Of a DNA stretch of 5,655 bases, positions 1-5,192 are shown one piece after another. Position 1 is the stretch's first letter. Each line of letters starts with the position of its first letter. The stretch comes from Solirubrobacterales bacterium (GTDB lineage: Bacteria > Actinomycetota > Thermoleophilia > Solirubrobacterales > Solirubrobacteraceae), in the NCBI GenBank assembly GCA_009781575.1, contig WQXW01000136.1, forward strand, positions 1 to 5,655, read 5' to 3'. A program made the position numbers and the translations under genes. The notes under the pieces were generated by a model. It did not search any database, had not been told where the DNA came from, and was given only the letters and a program-made list of their open reading frames with translations.

Positions 1-5
1 CCGAA

Positions 6-102
6 CCCCCTCCGGGGGGGCCGCCGGAGCCCGCAAAACCGCATCGCAATGCGGGAAACCGCGCCCCGTCCCTGCAATCGCTCTTGCAGAGGAGTTGGGG
101 GC
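6..102. other. Cluster of short stem-loops, possible structured leader or terminator remnants
   Basis: Several short inverted repeats follow one another. CCCCC at 6-10 pairs with GGGGG at 15-19 around a TCCG tetraloop of the UNCG type, and it competes with CTCCGG (10-15)/CCGGAG (24-29). CCGCAT at 39-44 pairs with ATGCGG at 49-54 across 4 nt. CTGCAA at 72-77 pairs with TTGCAG at 84-89 across 6 nt, and it could sit inside an outer helix of GCCCC (63-67) with GGGGC (98-102). No T-run follows any of them. I do not recognise a known RNA family. In GC-rich DNA some of these pairings will be chance. Confidence 0.3.
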
Positions 103-103
103 C

Positions 104-179
104 GCGCGCGGCGAGACCTGCCCGCGAGGGGCGCCCCCGCGAAGCGCCGCGCCCCTCGCGGGCAGGTCTCGCCGCGCGC
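104..179. repeat. Perfect 31-bp inverted repeat (large hairpin) upstream of murA
   Basis: Bases 104-134 are the exact reverse complement of 149-179, giving 31 uninterrupted pairs around a 14-nt spacer (135-148). The spacer can add three more pairs (138-140 with 144-146) closing a GAA loop. Beyond a small mismatch, 99-101 can pair with 182-184, including one G-T pair. The repeat ends 89 bases before the murA start. It could be a transcription terminator for an upstream gene, although no T-run follows on either side. It could also be a dispersed palindromic element, a structured leader, or a protein-binding site. The repeat itself is directly visible; its role is unknown. Confidence 0.9.
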
Positions 180-268
180 CCCTCGAAGACCGTCCCGCCA
201 TGACTGTTACGCTTCGGGGGCGAGCGAGGGCGGCCGCGCGGCGGGTCGCCCCAACACTGGTCAATCCT

Positions 269-1570
269 ATGGAGAAGTTCCTCATCGAAGGCGGCGTGCC
301 GCTGTCGGGCACGCTGGTGCCGGCGGGCAACAAGAACAGCGCGTTGCCCATTTTGGCCGCGTCGGTGCTCACCGACGAGGAGGTGCTGGTGCGCAACGTG
401 CCGCGCATCCGCGATGTCGACGCGATGCTGGCGATTCTCGAGGCGATCGGCGTGCGGGTGGCGTGGCAGGGGCCCAACGAGGTGGCGCTGTGCGCCGCGG
501 GCGTGGACACCGTGGGGATCGACCCGGAGCTGTCCGAGCAGATCCGCGCCTCGTTCCTGCTCGCCGGGCCGTTGCTGGCGCGGTTCGGGCGCGCGGTGAT
601 GCCGCCGCCCGGCGGCGACGTGATCGGCCGCCGCCGGCTGGATCCCCACCTGGACGCGTTCCGCGCGATGGGCGCGACCGCGCTGTGCGAGCGCGAGATC
701 GTGCTGAGCGCCGCGAAAGGCCTGCACGCCAGCGACGTGTTCATGGATGAGCCGTCGGTGATGGCCACCGAGAACGCGCTGATGGCGGCCGCGCTCACGC
801 CCGGCACCACGGTGATCGGCAACGCCGCGTGCGAGCCCCACGTGCAGGACCTCGCGCGCATGCTGCTGGCGATGGGCGCGGAGGTGCGCGGCATCGGCTC
901 CAACCTGCTCACGGTCACCGGCGCGGAGCGGCTGCGCGGCTGCGACCACGTGATCGCGCCCGACCACATCGAGATCGGCTCCTTCATCGCGCTGGCCGGC
1001 GTGACCGGGGGGGAGCTGGTGATCAAGGACACCGTGCCCGACCACCTGCGCATGATCCGCCTCGTGTTCGAGCGGCTGGGGCTGCGCACCGAGCTGCGCG
1101 GGCACGACGTGCTGGTGCCCGGCGGTCAGCGCCTCGTGGCCCAGGCGGACGTGGGCGAGTACAAGAGCAAGGTCCAGGACGGCCCGTGGCCGGCGTTCCC
1201 CGCCGACCTCACCTCGATCGCGGTCGCGCTGGCCACGCAGACCGAGGGCTCGATCCTGGTGCACGAGTGGATGTTCGAGAACCGCATGATCTTCACCGAC
1301 AAGCTGATCGTGATGGGCGCGGACATCGTGATGTGCGATCCCCACCGGGCAATCGTGACCGGCCCCCGCCGGCTGCGGGGCGAGCGCGTGGAGTCGCCCG
1401 ACATCCGCGCCGGCATGGCCATTCTGCTGGCCGCGCTCTGCGCGGAGGGCCAGAGCGAGATCGGCAACGTGCGTCAGATCGACCGCGGATACGAGCGGAT
1501 CGACGAGCGCCTGCGCGAGCTGGGCGCAAAGATAGAGCGCGTCGCCACCGAGACGCCGCTGCCCGCGTGA
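269..1570 (+). CDS. murA: UDP-N-acetylglucosamine 1-carboxyvinyltransferase (MurA), Asp-type active-site loop
   Basis: This cytoplasmic enzyme transfers enolpyruvate from PEP to UDP-GlcNAc, the first committed step of peptidoglycan synthesis. The 433-residue product matches the usual MurA length of about 420-430 and covers the whole fold. Lys22-Asn23 sit in the N-terminal AGNKNS motif. The catalytic loop reads PGGDVIGRRRLDPH at 114-127, Asp313 lies in FPADLTS, and Arg406 lies in DRGYERI near the C-terminus. At the position of E. coli Cys115 there is Asp117 (codon 617-619), as in mycobacterial MurA, which predicts insensitivity to fosfomycin. I chose ATG 269 because homology starts at MEKFLIEGG; the in-frame ATG at 200 would add a basic, non-conserved 23-residue tail. 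There is no clear Shine-Dalgarno motif. hisZ starts 22 nt after the stop, so co-transcription is likely. EPSP synthase (AroA) is a fold relative, but the loop and termini are those of MurA. Confidence 0.96.
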   Translation: MEKFLIEGGVPLSGTLVPAGNKNSALPILAASVLTDEEVLVRNVPRIRDVDAMLAILEAIGVRVAWQGPNEVALCAAGVDTVGIDPELSEQIRASFLLAGPLLARFGRAVMPPPGGDVIGRRRLDPHLDAFRAMGATALCEREIVLSAAKGLHASDVFMDEPSVMATENALMAAALTPGTTVIGNAACEPHVQDLARMLLAMGAEVRGIGSNLLTVTGAERLRGCDHVIAPDHIEIGSFIALAGVTGGELVIKDTVPDHLRMIRLVFERLGLRTELRGHDVLVPGGQRLVAQADVGEYKSKVQDGPWPAFPADLTSIAVALATQTEGSILVHEWMFENRMIFTDKLIVMGADIVMCDPHRAIVTGPRRLRGERVESPDIRAGMAILLAALCAEGQSEIGNVRQIDRGYERIDERLRELGAKIERVATETPLPA

Positions 1571-1582
1571 GCCGGGGCGCAT

Positions 1583-1587
1583 GGAGG
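1583..1587 (+). promoter_or_regulatory. Ribosome binding site of hisZ
   Basis: GGAGG lies 5 nt before the ATG at 1593. It decides the start, because the other in-frame ATG at 1581 overlaps this motif and has no good site of its own. Conserved HisZ sequence also begins just after 1593 (MIHPIPSGTRDVLP). Confidence 0.75.
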
Positions 1588-1592
1588 CGCGC

Positions 1593-2573
1593 ATGATCCA
1601 CCCGATCCCGAGTGGCACGCGCGACGTGCTGCCCGACGAGATGGCGGAGCTGCGCGTGATCACCGAGGCGCTGGGCGAGGTGTTCCTCGACAGCGGCTAC
1701 GGCGAGGTGTACACGCCCGCGCTGGAGTACGAGGCGGTGCTGGCGCGCGCGGAGCTGGCCGGCGCGCGGCCGACCTATCGCGTGTTCGACGAGGCCGGCG
1801 CCACGCTGGTGCTGCGCTCCGACATGACCGTGCCGATCGCGCGCGTGGTCGCCACGCGCTACCAGACCGCCCCGCTGCCGCTGCGCTTCTGCTACCAGGC
1901 GCACTGCTACCGCGGCGTGCGCCCGCAGCGGGGCCAGCCGCGCGAGCTGTTGCAGGCGGGGATCGAGCTGATCGGCGCGCCCGCGCCGGGCGGCACCGCG
2001 GAGGCGCTCACCGTGCTGTGCCGCGCGCTGGACGCGGTGGGGCTGCGCGACTACCGCGTGGGCGTGGGCGACGCGTCGTTCTTTCCCGCGCTCATGGAGA
2101 GTGTCGAGGTGCGCCCGGCGCAGCGCGAGGGGCTGATTGGCGCGCTCGCGCGGCGCGACTTCGTGGAGCTGGAGCGACTGCTGGCCGCCACCGGCCTGCC
2201 CGCGCGGGCGCGCGCGCTCCTGCTGGACGCGCCCCAGCGCCGCGGCGGCGCGGAGGTGCTGGCGCGGGCGCCGGCGGGCGCCGCGGAGGCGCTGGCGGGC
2301 ATGCGCCAGGTGCGCGACCTGCTGGAGGAGGGGGTGGCGGCGCGCGTGATCTTCGACCTGGGGTTGATCCGCAACATCGGCTACTACACCGGCGCGGTGT
2401 TCGAGGTGTACGACCCCGCGCTGGGCGTGCCGATCGGCGGGGGCGGGCGCTACGACGACCTGCTGGGCCGCTTCGGCCGCGCGCTCCCGGCGGTGGGCTT
2501 TGCGATCGGCGTGGACCGGTTGCACATCGCGCTCACCGGCGAGGAGCGCGGCACGGGAGCGCTGGCGCGATGA
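1593..2573 (+). CDS. hisZ: ATP phosphoribosyltransferase regulatory subunit HisZ
   Basis: HisZ is a catalytically silent paralogue of histidyl-tRNA synthetase. It binds short HisG, is needed for its activity and carries the histidine feedback site. The 326-residue product has the class II synthetase core: IPSGTRDVLP at the N-terminus, LRSDMTVP at 74-81, the motif-2-like stretch RFCYQAHCYRGVRPQRGQPRE, RNIGYYTGAVFEVY at 260-273, GGGRYDDLLG around 283-292, and a motif-3-like GFAIGVDRL ending near 310. It stops there and lacks the roughly 100-residue anticodon-binding domain of true HisRS (about 420 residues). The lost domain and the adjacent hisG argue for HisZ over HisS. The last bases overlap the hisG start (ATGA at 2570-2573), suggesting coupled translation and matched subunit amounts. 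ATG 1581 is a less likely start that would add 4 residues. Confidence 0.93.
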   Translation: MIHPIPSGTRDVLPDEMAELRVITEALGEVFLDSGYGEVYTPALEYEAVLARAELAGARPTYRVFDEAGATLVLRSDMTVPIARVVATRYQTAPLPLRFCYQAHCYRGVRPQRGQPRELLQAGIELIGAPAPGGTAEALTVLCRALDAVGLRDYRVGVGDASFFPALMESVEVRPAQREGLIGALARRDFVELERLLAATGLPARARALLLDAPQRRGGAEVLARAPAGAAEALAGMRQVRDLLEEGVAARVIFDLGLIRNIGYYTGAVFEVYDPALGVPIGGGGRYDDLLGRFGRALPAVGFAIGVDRLHIALTGEERGTGALAR

Positions 2574-3226
2574 GCACCGTCGCGGACGGCCTCACGATCG
2601 CGGTGCCGCGGGGCGCGCTCTTTGCAGAGACGCTCGAGCTGCTGGGCCGCCTCGGCCTGGACACCGGCGAGCTGCGCACCAACGACCGCAAGCTGCTCTT
2701 CCAGGAGCTGGGCGTGATCACGATGCGCCCCTCCGACGTGCCCACCTACGTGGAGGCCGGCGCCGCGGACCTCGGCATCACCGGCAAGGACGTGCTGTTG
2801 GAGCAGGCGCACTCCGGCACCGACGGCGCGCGCACCGTGTACGAGCTGCTGGACCTCGGCTACGGCCGCTGCACGATGGTGCTGGCCACCGCGGCGGGCG
2901 AGGATCCCGCGGCGGAGGCGCTGCGCCGCCTGGGTGTGGTGCGCGTGGCGACCAAGTACCCCCGCCTGGCGGCGCGCTACTTCGACGACACCGGCCGCCA
3001 GGCGGAGATCGTGGAGGTGAAGGGCTCGGTCGAGCTGGCGCCCCTCACCGGCCTGGCGGAGGCGATCGTGGATCTCACCGCCACCGGCACCACCCTCCAG
3101 GAGAACAACCTGGTGGTGCGCGAGGAGATCGTGCAGTGCAGCGCGCGATTGATCGCCAACCCCGTCGCCCACAAGCTGAAGGCGGCCGCGGTGGACGAGC
3201 TGCTGGAGCGCGTGCGTGCGGTTTGA
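2570..3226 (+). CDS. hisG: ATP phosphoribosyltransferase catalytic subunit, short form (HisG)
   Basis: HisG joins ATP and PRPP to give phosphoribosyl-ATP, the first step of histidine synthesis, in the cytoplasm. The 218-residue product has the conserved N-terminus TIAVPRGALFAETLELL, the segment TNDRKLLFQELGVITMRPSDVPTYVE, ADLGITGKD around 66-74, VEVKGSVELAP, and the PRPP-binding loop DLTATGTTLQEN at 168-179. It ends soon after that loop and so lacks the C-terminal histidine-binding domain of long-form HisG (about 280-300 residues). This is the short type that depends on HisZ, encoded directly upstream. The ATG overlaps the hisZ stop as ATGA. A GGGAG at 2555-2559 lies 10 nt upstream, slightly far for a ribosome binding site, so reinitiation may contribute. 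The 3' end overlaps hisD by 11 bp. Confidence 0.96.
   Translation: MSTVADGLTIAVPRGALFAETLELLGRLGLDTGELRTNDRKLLFQELGVITMRPSDVPTYVEAGAADLGITGKDVLLEQAHSGTDGARTVYELLDLGYGRCTMVLATAAGEDPAAEALRRLGVVRVATKYPRLAARYFDDTGRQAEIVEVKGSVELAPLTGLAEAIVDLTATGTTLQENNLVVREEIVQCSARLIANPVAHKLKAAAVDELLERVRAV
3205..3208 (+). promoter_or_regulatory. Ribosome binding site supporting the GTG start of hisD
   Basis: GGAG inside the end of hisG lies 7 nt before GTG 3216. It supports that non-ATG start, from which the product begins MRFERLDATEVERLGG. Confidence 0.6.
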
Positions 3227-4544
3227 GCGCCTGGACGCGACGGAGGTGGAGCGCCTCGGCGGCCCTCGCCCCGTGGCCGCCCACATCCGCGCGCTCACCC
3301 CCGGCGGCGCGTCGGTGAGCGACACCGTGGCGCAGATCGTGGAGGAGGTGCGCGCGGGCGGCGATCCAGCGCTCGCGCACCTCATCCGCCGCCTGGACAC
3401 CGGCGGCGTGGAGCCGCGGCCGCTGCGCGTGGCCGAGCAAGAGCTGGACGACGCGATCCGCAGCCTCTCACTCGACGTGGTCGCGGGCCTGCAGGTGACC
3501 ATCGCCAACGTCGCCCAGGTGGCCGACGCGTGGGTGCGCGGCGACTCCACGCTCGCGCTGCCCCAGGGCCACACCGTGACGCTGCGCGAGATCCCGGTCG
3601 GCGCGGCCGCGGTGTACGTGCCGGGCGGCCGCGCGCCCTACCTCTCCACGGTCGCGATGGGCGTGGTCACCGCGCGCGCCGCCGGCGTGGTGGACGTGGC
3701 GGTCTGCTCGCCACCCAGCCACCACGGCGACATCCACCCCGCGCTGCTCGGCGCCTGCCGCCTCTGCGGCGTGACACGCGTGTACCGCATGGGCGGCGCG
3801 CACGCGGTGGCGGCGCTCGCGCTCGGCACCGACACGGTCGACCCGGTCGACGTGATCGTGGGCCCCGGCAACCTCTACGTGCAGGAGGCAAAGCGCCAGC
3901 TCTCCCACGCGGTCGGCACGGACGGATTCGCCGGGCCGAGTGATTTGGTGATTATTTTGGGAGAAGACAATGAGGTTGAAGTGCTCCGCTGCGGCGCCAT
4001 GGACCTCCTGGCACAGGCCGAGCACCGAGCGGGGAGCATGGTGGCGCTCATCTGCACCAGCGCCGCCCAGCTCGACCGGGTGCGCGAGCAGCTCGAGTTG
4101 CTGGGGGCGGCGCCCGAGCCGGCGCCCCACCCGGCACCCGGCGGGGAGGCGGTGTGCGTGCTGGTGGGAGCGCGCGACGCGCGCGAGGCGCTGGAGATCG
4201 CCAACGAGATCGCGCCGGAGCACCTGCAGCTGATGGGCGCGGAGGTCGAGGCGCTCGCCCCGGCGGTGCGCACGGCGGGCGCGCTGTTCGTGGGCCCCGA
4301 CTCGGCCACCGCGTTCGGCGACTACGTGGCGGGCTCCAACCACGTGCTGCCCACGGGCGGCGCGGCGCGCTTCTCCTCGGGCCTGTCGCCCGCCCACTTC
4401 CGCCGGCGCATGGCGGAGGTGCGGATCACCGGCGCGGCGGCGCGCAAGCTGGCCGCCGCCGGCGCCCCGATCGCGCGCGCGGAGGGCTTCGAGGCGCACG
4501 CGCGCTCGATGGAGGCGCGCATCGGGGACAATCTCCAGCAATGA
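3216..4544 (+). CDS. hisD: Histidinol dehydrogenase (HisD)
   Basis: HisD is a zinc enzyme that oxidises L-histidinol to L-histidine in two NAD-dependent steps, the last reactions of the pathway. The 442-residue product has the family's normal length and its signatures: VYVPGGRAPYLSTVAMGVV, YRMGGAHAVAALALGT, VDVIVGPGNLYVQEAKR, AGPSD, LLAQAEH, IAPEHLQLM and FGDYVAGSNHVLPT. The expected zinc ligands are Gln267, His270, Asp369 and His428. The catalytic pair is Glu335-His336. These match E. coli Gln259, His262, Asp360, His419, Glu326 and His327 with a shift of 8 to 9. The GTG start overlaps hisG by 11 bp and has GGAG upstream. The stop overlaps the next ATG as ATGA. Codons 242-256 are strikingly AT-rich compared with the rest of the gene (see the entry at 3939-3983). 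hisC, common after hisD in other operons, does not follow. Confidence 0.97.
   Translation: MRFERLDATEVERLGGPRPVAAHIRALTPGGASVSDTVAQIVEEVRAGGDPALAHLIRRLDTGGVEPRPLRVAEQELDDAIRSLSLDVVAGLQVTIANVAQVADAWVRGDSTLALPQGHTVTLREIPVGAAAVYVPGGRAPYLSTVAMGVVTARAAGVVDVAVCSPPSHHGDIHPALLGACRLCGVTRVYRMGGAHAVAALALGTDTVDPVDVIVGPGNLYVQEAKRQLSHAVGTDGFAGPSDLVIILGEDNEVEVLRCGAMDLLAQAEHRAGSMVALICTSAAQLDRVREQLELLGAAPEPAPHPAPGGEAVCVLVGARDAREALEIANEIAPEHLQLMGAEVEALAPAVRTAGALFVGPDSATAFGDYVAGSNHVLPTGGAARFSSGLSPAHFRRRMAEVRITGAAARKLAAAGAPIARAEGFEAHARSMEARIGDNLQQ
3939..3983 (+). other. AT-rich, nearly C-free codon patch inside hisD
   Basis: These 45 bases have 17 G+C (38 %) with a single C, inside a gene where nearly all codons end in G or C. 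Nine of the 15 codons (residues 242-256, SDLVIILGEDNEVEV) end in A or T, including ATT-ATT, GGA, GAA, AAT and GTT, and Leu is twice TTG. The reading frame is intact, and the patch lies between the conserved GPS and DLLAQAEH blocks, a stretch I expect to vary between HisD proteins. The patch also contains GGGAG at 3959-3963, 6 nt before an out-of-frame ATG at 3970. Its origin and role are unknown. Confidence 0.85.
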
Positions 4545-4582
4545 ACGCACCGAAGCGCGACGAGCCCGCCGAGCGCCGATGA
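4541..4582 (+). CDS. 13-codon mini-ORF between hisD and hisB
   Basis: ATG 4541 overlaps the hisD stop as ATGA. The frame encodes MNAPKRDEPAERR and ends at TGA 4580-4582, which overlaps the next mini-ORF, again as ATGA. There is no good Shine-Dalgarno site: GGGGA at 4524-4528 is 12 nt away. Translation would therefore rely on reinitiation by ribosomes finishing hisD. The peptide is hydrophilic and matches no family I know. It may be only a ribosome relay to hisB, a remnant of a lost gene such as hisC, or chance. Confidence 0.3.
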   Translation: MNAPKRDEPAERR

Positions 4583-4602
4583 GACGCGCCGGGGACCGAT
4601 GA
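4579..4602 (+). CDS. 7-codon mini-ORF ending on the hisB start
   Basis: ATG 4579 overlaps the stop of the preceding mini-ORF as ATGA. The frame encodes MRRAGDR, and its TGA (4600-4602) overlaps the hisB ATG at 4599, a third ATGA. It is too short to assign a product. Together with the 13-codon ORF it could carry ribosomes from hisD to hisB. An 8-bp direct repeat, CCGATGAG at 4576-4583 and 4596-4603, brackets it, so it may have arisen by a small local duplication. Confidence 0.25.
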   Translation: MRRAGDR

Positions 4603-5192
4603 GCCGTACCGCAACGCTCGAGCGCCGCACCGGCGAGACCGACGTGCGGGTCGCGCTGACGCTGGAAGGCACCGGCGCCGGCCGCCGTGAGACCGGCGTG
4701 GGCTTCCTGGACCACATGCTGGACCTGGTGGCGCGCCACGCGCGTGTGGACCTCGACGTGGAGGCCAGTGGCGACCTGCAAACCGGCGCGCACCACACGG
4801 TGGAGGATGTGGCGATCGTGCTGGGCCAGGCGCTGGATCGTGCGCTGGGAGAGCGCGTGGGCATCCAGCGCTACGGCGCGGCGGTGGTGCCGATGGACGA
4901 GGCGCGCGCGAGCTGCGCGATCGACCTCTCCGGCCGTCCCTTCACGCTGTTCGAGGCCGCGCTTCCGCCGGGCACGACCGGCGGATTCGACCACGAGCTG
5001 GCGGAGGAGTTCTTCCGCGCGCTGTCCAACTCCGCGCGGCTCACCCTCCACCTGCAGGTGCAGGCCGGGGGCAACGCGCACCACATGATCGAGGCCGCGT
5101 TCAAGGCGTTCGCCCGCGCGTTGCGCCAGGCCGTCGCGCTCGATCCGACCGAGAGCGGCGTGCCCAGCACGAAGGGCACGCTCACCCAGTGA
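4599..5192 (+). CDS. hisB: Imidazoleglycerol-phosphate dehydratase (HisB)
   Basis: This manganese enzyme dehydrates imidazole-glycerol phosphate to imidazole-acetol phosphate. The 197-residue product is a stand-alone dehydratase of usual length, with no fused histidinol-phosphatase domain. It has the two-fold repeated metal site: LDHMLD with His39, HHTVED with His65, His66 and Glu69, FDHE with His132, and GGNAHHMIEAAFK with His161, His162 and Glu165. It ends in the typical GVPSTKGTL. The second signature fits the family pattern exactly. The first is unusual: it reads QTGAHHTVED, with Gly63 where the family pattern normally has Asp or Glu. The start is fixed by a stop upstream in frame and by the MSRTATLERRTGET N-terminus. 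Only a weak GGGGA at 4591-4595 precedes it, so translation probably depends on coupling through the two mini-ORFs. The stop overlaps the hisH start as GTGA. Confidence 0.96.
   Translation: MSRTATLERRTGETDVRVALTLEGTGAGRRETGVGFLDHMLDLVARHARVDLDVEASGDLQTGAHHTVEDVAIVLGQALDRALGERVGIQRYGAAVVPMDEARASCAIDLSGRPFTLFEAALPPGTTGGFDHELAEEFFRALSNSARLTLHLQVQAGGNAHHMIEAAFKAFARALRQAVALDPTESGVPSTKGTLTQ

Larger units (their letters stand above)
1..268. other. Region upstream of murA with no supportable gene
   Basis: I find no convincing coding sequence here. All three forward frames are open for long stretches, but that is expected at this GC content. The predicted peptides are Arg/Pro/Ala-rich and resemble no family I know. 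The murA frame itself stays open from position 2, with possible starts at 95 and 200, but homology to MurA begins only at 269. The region carries short stem-loops in its first 100 bases and one long perfect inverted repeat (104-179). No -35/-10 pair stands out, and no Shine-Dalgarno motif lies directly before the murA start. The promoter of the murA-his cluster may lie here or further left. Confidence 0.6.

Noticed and set aside
104..179. Calling the long hairpin a rho-independent terminator
   Set aside because: No T-run follows on either strand, and the stem is much longer than usual, so I report it as an inverted repeat of unknown role.
3..203. C-terminal end of an upstream gene stopping at TGA 201-203
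   Set aside because: The frame is open to the left edge, but the peptide is Pro/Arg/Ala-rich without motifs and runs through both hairpin arms, so it cannot be supported.
95..268. Longer MurA with a start at 95 or at ATG 200
   Set aside because: The extra residues are basic and not conserved, part would be encoded by the hairpin arms, and MurA homology and usual length both begin at 269.
49..750. 233-codon open frame on the + strand starting upstream of murA
   Set aside because: It overlaps murA in another frame, and its composition is that of a GC-rich shadow frame (Arg/Ala/Gly).
1293..2525. 410-codon open frame on the - strand across murA and hisZ
   Set aside because: It is a shadow of the + strand genes, with low-complexity Arg/Ala/His composition and no motif.
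1593..2573. Histidyl-tRNA synthetase (HisS) instead of HisZ
   Set aside because: At 326 residues it lacks the C-terminal anticodon-binding domain and sits directly before a short-form hisG.
2450..3574. 374-codon open frame on the - strand across hisZ, hisG and hisD
   Set aside because: It spans three confirmed genes and their junctions and encodes no recognisable domain.
3970..4233. 87-codon ORF inside hisD as a real overlapping gene
   Set aside because: Despite a good SD-ATG pair, the peptide has shadow-frame composition and no motif, and hisD is fully convincing in the other frame.
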